From: Symbiodinium natans
Taxonomy: Eukaryota; Sar; Dinophyceae; Suessiales; Symbiodiniaceae
Direction: 5' to 3'
DNA: 64,000 nt
Assembly: GCA_905221605.1 (NCBI GenBank)
Contig: CAJNDS010002035.1
Span: 209,055-273,054 of the forward strand
This document shows, in pieces, positions 43,909 to 55,759 of the stretch; position 1 is the first letter of the stretch, and each line of letters starts with the position of its first letter. The position numbers were made by a program, and so were the translations under genes. Below the pieces are notes generated by a model. The model was not told where the DNA came from. It saw only the letters and a list, made by a program, of their open reading frames with translations, and ran no database searches.

Positions 43909-44417
43909 TGCGGGTCTGAGGTTAATGAGGGTTTAGGGTTAGGGTTTAGGGTTAGGGTTTAGGGTTTAGGGTTTAGGGTTTAGGGTTTAGGGTTTAGGGT
44001 TTAGGGTTTAGGGTTTAGGGTTTAGGGTTTAGGGTTTAGGGCCCCAAACCTCGCCCCCAAGGGTGGTTCAGAAGCTTTGGGGGTGCACCTTTGGGTACGG
44101 CCAGTACCACAAGGGCATACGCTATTGGCGTGGGGTTTAGGGTTTGGCGTTGGGTGATCAACCTTCAAAACCTTCAGGCATCGCCTACGCCCTAAACTAA
44201 AACCCTAGAACCCTAAAGCCTTAGCACCCCAACACCTTAGAATCCTAAAACCCCAAAACCCCAAACCCCAAAACCCTAAACCCCACACCCTGAATCCTAA
44301 AACCCTAAGACCCTAAGAAACCCTAAATCCTAAAACCCTAAAACCCTAAGACCCTAAGACCCAAAAGCCCTCAAGCCCTCATGCCCAAAAACCCTTGGGG
44401 GCGGCTGACATTCTCAG

Positions 44418-44459
44418 GGCGAAAAGGGAGGGCCCGGGTCATGATCGCGCACTTGGAAG
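44418..44459 (+). CDS. Exon candidate (AKREGPGHDRALG)
   Basis: TTCTCAG|GGCG and GGAAG|GTGCTT. Phase 2-2, matching the neighbour at 43856. Confidence 0.5.
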
Positions 44460-44689
44460 GTGCTTTAGGGTTTAGGGTTCAGGGTTCAGGGTTTAGGGTT
44501 TCGGGTTTAGGGTTTAGGGTTTAGGGTTTAGGGTTTAGCGTTTAGCGTTTAGGGTTTAGGGTTTTGGGTTTTTAGTAGGCTCAAGTGACCGAAGCCGTCA
44601 AGCTGACACCCCGAAACCCCGAATTGTAAAGCCTGAAGCCCTGGACTTCAAATCCCGAAGCCTTAAAGCCTGCAACACAACCCCTAAAC

Positions 44690-44835
44690 CCTAAACCCTA
44701 AACCCCACAACAACCCTAAACCCTAAACCCTAAACCCTAAACCCTAAACCCTAAACCCTAAACCCTAAACCCTAAACCCTAAACCCTAAACCCTAAACCC
44801 TAAACCCTAAACCCTAAACCCTAAACCCTAAACCC
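44690..44835 (-). repeat. Telomere-type tract (CCCTAAA)n
   Basis: About 20 units. Confidence 0.95.
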
Positions 44836-44950
44836 CACACCCTGAACCCAAACACTACACCCTGAACCCTGAACCCTAAACGCTCAAGGCCTCACGCTCT
44901 CAAACCCCCTAGCCCTTAGCCCTGGCTTCCCACTTCGCCTGCCCTGGCAG

Positions 44951-44992
44951 ACTGAGACCATGAGCGTCCTACGGTCCGTTTTGGCGGACTAA
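44951..44992 (+). CDS. Possible terminal exon (TETMSVLRSVLAD-stop)
   Basis: CTGGCAG|ACT then 13 codons and TAA. Phase does not fit the exon at 44418, so linkage is open. Confidence 0.35.
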   Translation, partial: TETMSVLRSVLAD

Positions 44993-46021
44993 AGCCTTCA
45001 AACCGCCCTTGACGGTTTAGGGTTTAGGGTTTAAGGTTAAGGGTTCTGCGGCCTGAGCTCTTCAACCATCCTTGACCCCCGTGAACCGCTTTAACGCTCT
45101 ACACACAAACGAACTCCAAAGCCCAGGAACCAAAAACCCAAAACCCTAAACCCTAAACCCTAAACCCTGAACCCTGAACCCTGAACCCTGAACCCTGAAC
45201 CCTGAACCCTGAGCATTTTGAGGCCTAGAGCCACTGTAAACCCCAAACCCAGAACCCTAAACGGCCCTAAACCCCAAACCCTAAGCCCCAAGCTCCCAAA
45301 CCATGAGCCCCTAAACCTTAAACCCCTAAACCCTAAACCTTAAGCCCTAAACCCTAAACCCTAAACCCTAAACCCTAAACCCTAAACCCTAAACCCTAAG
45401 CCCTAAACCTTAAGCCCCAAACCCTAAACCCTATACCTATTACCGCCCGCCCCCCCCCCCCCCCCCCCCCCCCCGCCCCAACCGTGAAGCCAAGGTCTGT
45501 TGCGCTCGCTGGCCTTCGTCCCTGGGGGCGAGGCGGGTCTTTCAACTTTGGTTTGGTTTTCGGGTTAGTTCGGGTTTTGGGTTTAGGGTTCACGGGCTTA
45601 GGGGTTTGGGGGTTGAGGGGTTTAGGGGTTTAGGGGTTTGGGCTTGCGCTGTTTTCGGTGTGTCCCGAGTTTGTTTGAGTCTTGACCTTGCTCAAACCCC
45701 TAACCCCCCACACCTGATCCCTAGAACGGTTTAGGGTTTAGGGTTTAGGGTTTAGGGTTTAGGGTTTAGGGTTTAGGGTTTAGGGTTTAGGGTTTAGGGT
45801 TTGGGCAAAGAGTGCGCAACGGAAGGGAGGCGAGGCTAAAGATGAGCATCTTGTTACTTTTATGCCCTAAACTCTCAAGCCTAAGCCCTTAAAGTTTAGG
45901 GTTTAGGGTTTAGGGTTTAGGGTTTAGGGTTTAGGGTTTAGGGTTTAAGCTTTGGCTTCTAAACCGCAAAAGCACTAGCCTCCGAAAGCCCTAAGCTGTC
46001 AATTTTCCTGGGCCCCAGTAG

Positions 46022-48133
46022 ATGGCTGGCGCCTGTGGCAAGGCTGGCTCCAGTCGTCGCGAGGTCTTAGCATCTGCCGAGGCCCCAGGCGTCCGAAAGC
46101 CTTGAACCCAAAGGCTGATAGCTTTAAGACCCTGAACCCTTAAACCCTTCAAACCCTTAAACGCTTCAAAAACCCTAAGCCCTTAAAACCCTACACCCTA
46201 AAAAACGCTAAGACCCAAAACTCTTAAGCCCCAAACCCATCACTCTTGATCACTAAACCCCATTCAACCTAGAAATGGTGGTTGGTGTCCGACATTGGGG
46301 TACCTTCTTGGAGTCCTTATAGTTCCCCTATTTTCTCAAACCCCCCAAATCACCAACATGCCCCAACCTTCCCGAACTTGGGAGTTCAACGGCTCTGCCA
46401 CACCACGGGAGCCAACCATCCCCTAAACCCCAGCTAAACCCTAACCACTAACTCCTGTAGGTCCTTTTTTTAGGGCTTAGGGTTTCGGGTTTCGGGTTTA
46501 GGGTTTAGGGTTTGGGGGGGGAGGAGGGTGGGCTGCAGAGTCTTAGGGTTCAGGGTCCACTTGGTGGCCCAGTGGCGCCCTTTTGCCATTTGCTGGGCTC
46601 GAGCGCCCCTGATACACGGGGCGAATCCCCAAAAAGGGTACGCTTGCTACAACATGGTCACGGCGGGCACCCAGACCAAACCCTCAACCCTCAACCCTCA
46701 ACCCTGAACCCTGAACCCTAAACCCTAAACCCTAAACCCTAAACCCTAAACCCTAAACCCTAAACCCTAAACCCTAAACCCTAAACCCTAAACCCTAAAC
46801 CCCGAAGCTTCTAAACCCCAAGTGACCCTTCCGATGATGGCCCAGGCCATCTTGGCCGGCCTTGCAGCTCCCCAAGGCCTGTGAAGGGTACCCCTAAACC
46901 CTAAACCCTAAACCCTAAACCCTAAAGCCGAAACCCTAAACCCGAAACGCTATGGGTCCGCCCCATTGTTTGCCCACACCTTTGCTGTGTGCTGAAGGCG
47001 TCCTTCCCCTGGCCAGAGCATCCATTCCGCACGATGAGAACGCCCATGTCACCAGCGCGTGCGGATGAATGACCAGGGCAACCATGCCGCACGATCCCCT
47101 CGCCTCGTTTCAGACTGCTTCCGTGACGCCATTCCACCCACAGACTTGTGGGATGGCCCATGGGGAAACGTGGAGGGGGGGGGGGGTGAACCCTCAACCC
47201 GAAACCCCAAAACCCTTAAACCCCAAACACCTATAGACTTGAACCCTAAACCCCCTAAAAACCCCCTAAATCCAAACACCTGAAGCTCTGAACCCCAAGC
47301 CACATAGGGCCCCGAGCCCCCCAGCCCGAAGTCCCTACAGCCGCAATTTAAATCCTCAAGCCCCAAGTCCCTCAGGCCCTAAATTAGGGTAGGCTTACAT
47401 GCCCTAAGCCCCAACCCTCCAAGCCCTTCAAGCCCTAAGCCCCTAGACCCTCGAAGCTCCTTTATGACTCCCTAAACTCTTAAGGCCCCTGAACCCTTAA
47501 ACCCTGAAGCCTTTAGAACCCCTTAAGAGCCCTAAGCGGTTTTTAGAAGGAGCCATGGCCGCGCCAGCGCAGCGGGCCCGATGCTTGAGACGTGCGAGGG
47601 CGTGACAGGGGTTCAGGGTTTAGGGTTTAGGGTTTAGGCGTTTAGGGTTTAGGGTTCAGTGGGGGGGATTAGGGTTGAGAGTTTCTGGGGTCCCCACGTT
47701 AGGGTTTCAGGGCTTCTTGGTATTTTGTAGCAGTATAGCCCATCTGGCTTTTTTTTTCTCATTGGTTCTATAGGTCCCTCGAGGTTGTAGGGGTGTTAAG
47801 GCTCGACTTGCCTGGGATCAGTCGGCTGCAGCAGCTTCCTTGTGCGCAGCAGCTGCAAACGGGCCGGCATGGCTGCAACCCTGCAAACTGTGCCCCTGTT
47901 TTCTGGACCTCCGTAGCCTGTCCGCTAGTATACCTAGATTCCTAAGAAGCCCTAAGCTGTGAAATCCAGAATCCTGAACTCATGCGCCCTAAACCCCTCC
48001 GAGGGGTCGCCTCGCACTCTGCACGTCCACTAAGTTGTCGGACCTGTCGCTCAAGAACGACAGAGGAAGCCTGAACGGCTACGACTTTTCCGGCCGCGCT
48101 CTCTGCAACATGCGGGCTGAGACCCGGACCTAA
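46022..48133 (+). CDS. Possible small three-exon gene, ATG to TAA
   Basis: Exons 46022-46063 (MAGACGKAGSSRRE, GAG|GTCTTA donor), 47056-47169 (RVRMNDQGNHAARSPRLVSD, CFRDAIPPTDLWDGPWGN, ACCAG acceptor, AAC|GTGGAG donor) and 48035-48133 (LSDLSLKNDRGSLNGYDFSG, RALCNMRAETRT and TAA). All joins are phase 0, giving 84 codons plus stop. The second and third exons look convincingly coding. The first is inferred from an ATG after CCCAGTAG. There is no family match and no membrane segment. Introns contain C-rich and G-rich tracts. More exons may exist between 46063 and 47056. Confidence 0.4.
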
Positions 48134-48545
48134 GGAGTAGGCGAGGGTCCAGCTTTGTGTGCCTGTCAGTTGCAGATCCCTATAGCTCGACTCTCTTTTG
48201 TTGGTCGTTCTTGTCCATTGAACATTTGCACCCCAGGGATTTAAGGGGGCCTTCGAACAACAGCTAAACCCTAAACCCTAAACCCTAAACCCTAAACCCT
48301 AAACCCTAAACCCTAAACCCTATACCCTAAACCCAAAACCCAAAGCCCTAAACCTACACTCCTCATCATCGCCTCGTAAGGCGCCAGCTCCAGGCTGGGT
48401 GGCAACTTGACTGAGGGCTACGACAGGGTGGGAGGCTCAGACCCGCGAAAAAACCCTACGCCCTGACCTCTCAAGGTTTAGGGTTTAGGAGCCTAGGAGG
48501 GTTTAGGGTTTTAGGGTTTAGGGTTTAGGGTTTAGGGTTTAGGGC

Positions 48546-48624
48546 TAGGACCAGGTTCCCTTCTAAGCCCAGTGAAACCAAAAAGGGCGCCCAATTTAAT
48601 TCCTGTTGGTTACTCTCGGGTCTG
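48546..48624. mobile_element. MITE family D copy
   Basis: GGACCAGGTTCCCTTCT...AAACCAAAAAGGGCGCCC...TACTCTCGGGTCT. Confidence 0.5.
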
Positions 48625-49360
48625 TATACTGACCTAGACCTAAACCAGAACCCTAAACTCTAAACCCGAAAGTCTAAACCTGAAACCCTAAACGGTTGAG
48701 GGTAAGCCTGAAACCGGTTTCCATAATCCCTACACATTCCCAAAGATTCATCTCGAGTTCTCCTAGGATACTGGACTACTAAGAAGGGTTTAGTAGACCC
48801 TGAACCCTAAACCCTAAACCCCAAACCCGAAACCCGAAACCCCTAAACCCTAAACCCTAAACCCTAAATTTAAGAGCCTCCGGCTCAAGCCGCCGACCCC
48901 GCTGGAGCATAGTTGAAAGGTTTAAACGCGCTCGTCAGCTCAAAGGATGCCAAAAAAGTTGATGTGCTTGAGCCTCTGTGAAACGTTGGGACCCAAACAG
49001 GAGCTGAAGCCAGCTTGAAGGCCAGGGCAGCCCCATCAATTGGTAGGGGGCGGGGTAGGGGGGGGTAGGGCGGGGGTGGGCGGGTTTTTTCCCCAAGGGC
49101 CCCTATGTCCTGTGCGAAACCGCCTATGGTCCGTGAGTTTATGCGGTGTGGGTGGCCTGGCCCTCCATGCCGGGTACCCCCCCCTACCCCCCCCCAGGAG
49201 GGGAAAGAGGGAGGTTTTCACCTCCTTTTCCCATCCAACACGCCGCCAGGGTCGGCGGACCCTAAACCCTAAACCCTAAACCCTAAACCCTAAACCCTAA
49301 ACCCTAAACCCTAAACCCTCAAAAGGCTTTCGTCATCCCTTAAAAGCCCCCATCTGCTAG

Positions 49361-50694
49361 GTCAAGCCGGAGTGTGAGGAGGTGACTGCGATGGTGAACG
49401 TGGGGGAGCTCTGAGTGCTCCGTGAACGGGTTTGGGGTTTAGGGTTTAGGGTTTAGGGTTTAGGGTTTCGGGTTTAGGGTTTAGGGTTTAGGGTTTAGGG
49501 TTTAGGGTTTAGGGTTTAGGGTTTAGGGTTTAGGGTTTAGGTTTAGGGTTTCCAGGGTTTAGGTTTAGTGTTTAGGGTTCAGGGTTTTAGGGTTTTAGGG
49601 TTTTAGGGTTTTAGGGTTTTAGGGTTTTAGGGTTTTAGGGTTTTAGGGTTTTAGGGTTTTAGGGTTTTAGGTTTTTAGGGTTTTAGGGTTTTAGGGTTTT
49701 AGGGTTTTAGGGTTTTAGGGTTTTAGGGTTTTAGGGTTTTAGGGTTTTAGGGTTTTAGGGTTTTAGGGTTTGAGGGTCATAGGGTTCTAGGGTTCTAGGG
49801 TTCTAGGGTTCTAGGGTGGGTTCTAGGGTTCTAGGGTTCTAGGGTTATAGGGTTATAGAGTTATGGGGTTATGGGGTATAGGGTTAGAGTTTGGGGATTC
49901 GGGGCCTAGGGTTGGGTTGTAGGGTTTAGGGTTGTTAGAGTGTCGTTGGTACAGGAGTGGGTTACCAGGTATTTGGTGGCCTTCTTGTGTGGTGTTGCTC
50001 TCTCCTCTGTACGAACTTGACTTCTCACCCCCCCCCCCCCCAGCATCCCAGCATCGGAGGGTGCTTGAACATGCAGGGCTTCGTGGTTTAGGGCTTATGG
50101 TGGTTTTAGAATTGCTTTCCCTTGCATGCGAGCTGATGGGGCTGTTAGGGACCCACAAAACCACACAAAAAACAGCATCCCACGGAGGATATAGGGGCCC
50201 CTATAAGAGGCGGATTCTGGAAAGCCATGTTTGTAGGATCATGTTTTTTTGTGGGTTTTTGGGACCCCTATGCTGGCAGGGTGGTTCGCGAACCTTTGCC
50301 GAAGGGGAAGCCAAGCGGTACCTTTGCGACAGAGCGGACCTGAAAAAGAACAAGGACTCCGATCCGTCATTCCTCCTCTGCAAAATGCAGGGTTTAGGGT
50401 TGAGATGTTTCCCCATGACAATCCCCATTAAGGATCTCTCAAGTCCTTCATGCACACCCTGTGACCTTGCAAAATCCCAGGAAGAGCCTTTAGAGTTTAG
50501 GCTTCAGGGATTTGCTCATAACTCTCTCCCAAGTCCTTTCTGCACACTTTTTTTTTTTGCAGGAAGCGAAGAAGGAGTTCTCCTACACGCAGGAGGCCAA
50601 GCAGTACCGTGAAGATCTGGCCTCGAAGGTGAAGTCCGAGAAGGAAGAGAGGATTCGGAAGTACAAGGAGGCCATCCTTGCAGGCAAACGATGA
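49361..50694 (+). CDS. 3' end of a coiled-coil protein gene
   Basis: Exons 49361-49393 (VKPECEEVTAM), 50280-50390 (GGSRTFAEGEAKRYLCDRAD, LKKNKDSDPSFLLCKMQ) and 50563-50694 (EAKKEFSYTQEAKQYREDLA, SKVKSEKEERIRKYKEAILA, GKR and TGA). The last has a strong T-run plus GCAG acceptor and is the clearest single coding exon in the window. The exon before it ends ATGCAG|GGTTTAGG, where a G shared by both splice edges makes the exact junction ambiguous. Highly charged, helical, with a basic end. Its AGKR tail resembles the AGKQ tail of the gene ending at 34917. Upstream exons are not traced with confidence; 48.9 kb holds open spacers. Confidence 0.7.
49435..49860 (+). repeat. TTTAGGG tract passing into an 8-bp TTTTAGGG array
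   Basis: TTTAGGG at 49435-49560, then about 22 units of TTTTAGGG, then TTCTAGGG units. Successive blocks of different unit types. Confidence 0.95.
50280..50390 (+). CDS. Coiled-coil gene 3, penultimate exon
   Basis: GCTGGCAG|GGTGG acceptor. Open for 37 codons, phase 0-0. Confidence 0.65.
50563..50694 (+). CDS. Coiled-coil gene 3, terminal exon
   Basis: T10-GCAG|GAAGCG acceptor. 43 codons and TGA, with strongly coding composition. Confidence 0.85.
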   Translation, partial: EAKKEFSYTQEAKQYREDLASKVKSEKEERIRKYKEAILAGKR

Positions 50695-50700
50695 GAGAGC

Positions 50701-50819
50701 CCTAGGACCCGGAGAGTGGGTGCATATGTCCTTTCTTTAGGGTTTTGGGGTTCCCTTATGTTCCCCTTAAAACCATGAAGGGCACCAATTTTTATTCTTA
50801 GGTTACTCCTGGGTCTAGA
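50701..50819. mobile_element. MITE family D copy, uninterrupted
   Basis: CTAGGACCCGGAG...CTCCTGGGTCTAG terminal inverted repeats. It begins seven bases after a stop codon. Confidence 0.7.
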
Positions 50820-51359
50820 AAGCCCTTGGTGGAGGAGAGATAGTGGGATTGCAGCCTTTCTGCACCAAGGCGGCTTGCCGTGCCTAAGCCCTACAGATGC
50901 CTAAGCCTGAACACCCTAAAGGGCCCTAAACCCTAAACCCAGATAAACCTACACCCAGACAACCCAAAACCCCAAAACCCCTAACCCCCCCGACCCCCCC
51001 CCGCTGAATGGCAAGCCGCAGTGCAACCAGGCCAGAATCAGAAACCTGATTCGTGGCAGCGTGCCACAGCATGCTGCAGCAAGCGCAACTGTTCGGGTTT
51101 GAGATCTTTGGGTTGCAGGGGTTCGGCCTACAAGCGACCCTAAGGCTAAGGGGTGTAGGGTTTAGGGTTTAGGGTTTAGGGTTCAGGGTTTAGGGTTTAG
51201 GGTTTAGGGTTTAGGGTTTTCGCGATCGGTTCCGCGAGGGCTGCAGGTGCGAAAGTGTTGCCGCAGACGCAATTTTCGCCGTTCGGAGCCCTTTTTCGTC
51301 GGAAAATGAACTGCAGCTGGGGGGAGGGGCTTAGCGTTTCGGAATCACCGTGGGAGTGA

Positions 51360-51415
51360 CGGAGAGAGAAGTCTAGCGAGAGAGTGAGAGAGCGGGAGTG
51401 AGAGGGGAGAGAGCG
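51360..51415 (+). repeat. GA-rich low-complexity tract
   Basis: GAGAGAG-rich stretch. It may be a 5' flank of the next gene; function is unknown. Confidence 0.5.
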
Positions 51416-52102
51416 AGACTCGGATGACTCGACTGCGACTGCAGTCTGCAGCCAGCTTCAGAAGTGTTTAGGGTTTAGGGTTTAGGGTTTAGGGGCCGCT
51501 ACCCATCGAACAGAGAGGTTAAGAATCATCCCTCGGCCGGCTGCGCAACTTGATTTTTGGCCCTACACCCCAAACATTTGCGCGAGACGCCTCGCACCTA
51601 AAGCCCGTAAACCCCTCAACCCTGAACCCTAAGCCCTAACCCTAAACCCTAAACCCTAAACCCTAAACCCTAAACCTCAAACCCTAAACCCTATCCCTAA
51701 ACCCCAAACCTCAAACCCTAAACCTCAAACTCTAAACCCTATCCCTAGACCCCAAGCCCCTTACAGCCAAACCCTCAACCCTAAGGGTTACAACCCCAGA
51801 GCTTCCACCGCATGCACGAGCATCGCAGAGACCTGCGCAGTTTCGGGCCGCAGCTGCCATGAAGCTAGCAGGTGGACTGAGCCCAGTGCACACAACAAGG
51901 GTTTAGGGTTTAGGGGTTGGGGTTTAGGGTTTAGGGTTTAGGGTTTAGGGTTTAGGGTTTGGGGTTTAGGGTTTGGGGTTTAGGGTTTAGGGTTTGGGGT
52001 TTGGGGTTTGGGGTTTGGGGTTTAGGGTGGCCCAAGTGGTACGCTTTTTGCCAATTTTGGGCTCCGGGTTCCTTCGTCAAAGCACCCAACATCAAAGCGG
52101 TC

Positions 52103-52480
52103 ACATATGGTCACTGGGCGGTGAAGTATCTAAGGGTAGTTGGAACACGGGCCTTAGAACGCCGTGGTGTTTTCGGCGATCTGAGACCTGTTTCGGGGTT
52201 TGGGGGGGGGGGGGGTTGGGGGGGGGGGGGGGGGGGGTAGGAACGTCCTTGGTGTGCAAAGTACTCTGACCCTCCCAGCAGGGGAATGCCGGGAAAGAAA
52301 CAAGTCGACGCTCAGGTAAGATCTCATTTAATTCACACCACAGCCGCCCATTCAGTATAAATCGAAGTAGTTTTTTTCCTGCTTTTTTAACCTCCTGCTT
52401 TAGGAATCCTCCCAAAACCCAGGTAAAACGCACATTTTCGTACACCCAAACACCACGGCGTTCTATGGCCCGTATTCCGG
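52103..52480. repeat. Inverted repeat flanking a gene start
   Basis: GGTAGTTGGAACACGGGCC...GCCGTGGTGTT at 52133-52175 is repeated inverted at 52448-52480 (ACACCACGGCGTTCTATGGCC). The arms enclose the exons at 52286 and 52404. Confidence 0.6.
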
Positions 52481-53347
52481 GTAGTTATATGGTCCCTTAA
52501 CATGGTCCCTTACCTCCTTTAAAGGATTCTGAAGTATGGGCCCTTGGGTTGTATAGAGTATATAAGGGGTAGAAGGTTCCCTTTTTAAGGGCCCATATGA
52601 AGGGACTACGCGACCCAAACACGCAAGTCACGACCTCCTGCCAATCCCTCAACGTTGCAAAGCCCGACACCCTAAACCCTAAACCACTCAAGCCCTGAGC
52701 CCCTAAACTCTAAACCCCTAAACCCTAAACCCTAAACCCTAAACCCTAAACCCTAAACCCTAAACCCCTAAACTCTAAACCCCTAAACCCGCACACCCTC
52801 AGGGCTCCCACCCCAACTCGCAAGCGCAGGCAGGCCGCCGACGCATGTCGTGGCTGGCAAGGCCTGTCCACACATCAGGGTCTCATTGAGGTCTTTAATG
52901 TTTTAGGGTTTAGGGGTTTAGGGTTTAGGGGTTTAGGGTTTAGGGTGTAGGCGTTTAGGGTTTAGGGTTTAGAGCTTGGGGTGTGTTTATGTATGTAGGG
53001 TTCTTTAGGAAGACTAATGAGTCCAACTACGGTTTCGTGTCCCTTGACCGTTCTCCCGCCACCCTGCACCCCTTATACTAAAACCCTATGCACCCCGGTC
53101 GGGACTGTTGTTCGGTGTCCTCAGTGAATACAAACAATGAAGATGCTTCATCATATGCGTAGACCCCACGACACCCTCCCAAAACGCCCATCTTGAACTC
53201 TAAGCACCCAGCCCTAAACCCTAAACCCGAAACCCAAAACCCCTCAACCCTAAACCCTCAAACCCAACCTTCAGCCTAAATTCAAAGCATGCTGGGGCGT
53301 CTTTTCAAGGCACCCGCCTTGATGTACTCCGATCGGCATCTCAGGAG
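52286..53347 (+). CDS. 5' part of an unidentified gene with canonical splice sites
   Basis: Exons 52286-52315 (MPGKKQVDAQ, CAG|GTAAGA), 52404-52422 (ESSQNP; CTGCTTTAG acceptor, CAG|GTAAAA donor), 52830-52879 (RPPTHVVAGKACPHIR) and 53288-53347 (HAGASFQGTRLDVLRSASQE, GAG|GTTCGA). Phases agree (0, 1, 0). The first two introns' donors are the best-matching canonical ones in the window, and the first intron (88 nt) has no telomeric tract, only a pyrimidine-rich 3' end. A possible start context is GGGGAATGCC. Continuation downstream is not traced. The protein is not recognised; it is basic at the N-terminus. Confidence 0.55.
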
Positions 53348-54311
53348 GTTCGAGGGGTTTGAGGGGGTTCGAGCGGACTTAAGGGGTTTGCGGGGTTTAG
53401 GGTTTAGGGTTCAGGGTTCAGGGTTTAGGGTTTCGGGTTTAGGGTTCAGGGCGGATTCGACGCTTCGGAGGGTTTCGGGTTCCAAGATGTGTGTCCTGGA
53501 TGCGACACGTGGGCAAGCACGTGCACCGACGCACGAACGCAACGCGCCACGTTCGGCGAAACCGGGGCAATCGGCATAGTCGTGCCGGTAGCGTAAGCCA
53601 TCGGAATAGCAGGCGCAAGGCGCACGCCAGCACACTGCACGTAGGCAACGCAGCGGTCAACTTCCGTTGGAAGCCCAGTCGTGGCACATGCCAGCTGGCA
53701 TGATGAGTGCGAGGCAAGCTGGATGCCTTCTGCCAGGCAGCAAGGCGGCCGCTTCTGAAGTGTGGTTTAGGGTCTGGGTTTGGGGCTTTGGGGTTTACGC
53801 TTGTGTGGTGAAGGCAAAGGTAAGCCCGCCAACCGCAAGCAAGCGACTCCCGAAGCATGCGGAACTTGATCATGTGAATGTACTCTGAGAGCCGTGCGTG
53901 GGAGGCTTCTTGTGTTGCCTTGCCCAGGCTGCGCCCACACGCTTCGTCATGTCCGGTTGGCTCAAGGTGTAGCAGCTTAGGCTGCTAAGCATGTGTGCCA
54001 CCTGTGTGCATATAACACTGTAGTGCGGCACTAGCGTTTTAAAGGAGAAGCTTTATGTAGCAGTTCTTGCCGTGGTTTCGGCCTGCACTCGGAGGCAGCG
54101 ATTCTGAGGATCTGCGAGGCGTAGCACCCCACCAATGCCAAAGCCCAGCTGAGTACCCTAAACCCCAAACCCCTAAACCCGAAAACCCTAAACCCCCCTA
54201 AAACCCTAAACCCTACACCCTAAACCTCTAAACCCCTAAACCTTAAACCCCTAAACCCTAAACCCCAAACCTGTTTTTACAAGCCCTCGGCATTGGAAGC
54301 CGTGTCCACAA

Positions 54312-54359
54312 GCCTGTGCCTTCAAGCGGTCATGATGGAGCAGGCCTCGGTGCTTACTT
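54312..54359 (+). CDS. Exon candidate
   Basis: GCATTGGAAGCC frame reads ALEAVSTSLCLQAVMMEQAS then VLT and TAG at the edge of a G-rich tract. A second frame is also open. Confidence 0.35.
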
Positions 54360-54395
54360 AGGGTTTAGGGTTTAGGGCTTAGGGTTTAGGGTTTC

Positions 54396-54421
54396 CCCCC
54401 CCCCCCCCCCCCCCCCCCCCC
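54396..54421. repeat. C25 homopolymer
   Basis: One of several long C- or G-runs (also 9187-9212, 45445-45474, 52215-52238, 56705-56723). Confidence 0.9.
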
Positions 54422-54782
54422 TCCCCCCCAACCAAGAAAGAAGCTCTCCACAACCCCAAGCCCCCACCCCCCACACCCCTATCCCCCCCTTTCACCCGCT
54501 CAGGTTCCTGTTGGGTCCATTAGTCGGGAGTTCGGGTTAAAGGTTCATATGGGCTTTGGGTGCCCCCTATGGACAGAAAAGGTGCGTAGCCCCCACTTTT
54601 TCTAAGAGGGGGTTTTGAAGGCGCATTCGTAGATCCTAAGTGGGTTTTAGATCCTAAACCCTAAACCCTAAACCCTAAACCCTAAACCCTAAACCCTAAA
54701 CCCTAAACCCTAAACCCTAAACCCTAAACCCCAAACCCCAAACCCTAAAAGCAAGCTTCGCCATGAGGTATGTAGGGTTCGA

Positions 54783-54836
54783 AGCCGAAAGCCCTGAACC
54801 AGTGTGGTGAGGCCCAGATGCTGCAAGGCTCGGCCC
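54783..54836 (+). CDS. Exon candidate (PKALNQCGEAQMLQGSAR)
   Basis: TCGAAG|CCG acceptor after a C-rich tract. The end runs into a G-rich tract. Confidence 0.5.
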
Positions 54837-55039
54837 GGGGTTTAGGGTGTAGGGTTTAGGGTTTAGGGTTTCGGGTTTCGGGTTTAGGGTTTAGGGTTGG
54901 GGGTTTAGAGTTCAGGGTTTAGGGTTTAGGGTTTAGGGTCCAGAGGGGGTGTAAGGCTTTCAGGATTTGGGGTTGAGATCTCAGGGCTTTTGCTGGGCCA
55001 ATCGCGGGAAGCATAAGGTAGAAAGCGCCCCTAAACCGT

Positions 55040-55235
55040 ATACCTTAAACCTTGAACCTTAAACCTTAAACCTTAAACCTTAAACCTTAAACCTTAAACC
55101 TTGAACCTTAAACCTTAAACCTTAAACCTTAAACCTTTGAACCTTGAACCTTTGAACCTTGAACCTTTGAACCTTGAACCCTTGAACCCTTGAACCCTTG
55201 AACCTTGAACCTTGAACCTTGAACCTTGAACCTTA
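55040..55235 (-). repeat. Telomere-variant array (CCTTAAA / CCTTGAA)n
   Basis: About 27 units of 7-8 bp with two alternating variants. Confidence 0.95.
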
Positions 55236-55280
55236 AACCTTAACTTCGTGGGTGGGCCTTCTCTGTGCCCCTCGTCGCAG

Positions 55281-55309
55281 ACCCGGATGCCCGAGACCGA
55301 CACCCCAGG
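55281..55309 (+). CDS. Exon candidate (TRMPETDTP)
   Basis: CCCTCGTCGCAG|ACC acceptor. The donor runs into the TTTAGGG tract. Short. Confidence 0.4.
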
Positions 55310-55759
55310 GTTTAGGGTTTAGGGTTTAGGGTTTAGAAATTGGGTAAGCTTAAGGCGCAGGAAAGGAATGCGTATCACAGAGCTGCAACGCTAAGCTCAC
55401 CCCAACCTCTCGTCAGCCCTATACCCACATGGGGGTTTACGATACTTGGGGGTTTAGGGTTTAGGGTTTAGGGGTTTTGGGTTTAGGGGTACAGTACCTC
55501 ATTGGGGTCATGTCTAGAAGGGGATCCTACTTTTTGGGAGTCTAGATTAAGGGCCCCGTACTAGCGTAAACCCCCACATTGGCCAGTTCACCATGGCCGA
55601 TTTTGGGTGCCCCGAACACATTAGCTTTCTCGACCCTAAACCCTGCAACAGTGAACAGGTCATCTAACACAGGCCACTGAAGCCTGAACCCTAAACCCTA
55701 AACCCTAAAACCTTCTGTTGAGAGAAGCCTTGAGAGCCAGCCACCTACGGCCAAGACAG

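Noticed and set aside
51240-51300. Trans-spliced leader relic (CCGCAGACGCAATTTTCGCCG)
   Set aside because: Only loosely similar to the dinoflagellate leader as remembered; too many differences to call.
53439-53873. 144-codon minus-strand ORF
   Set aside because: Arginine- and cysteine-rich shadow of a GC-rich spacer, on the opposite strand to all supported exons.
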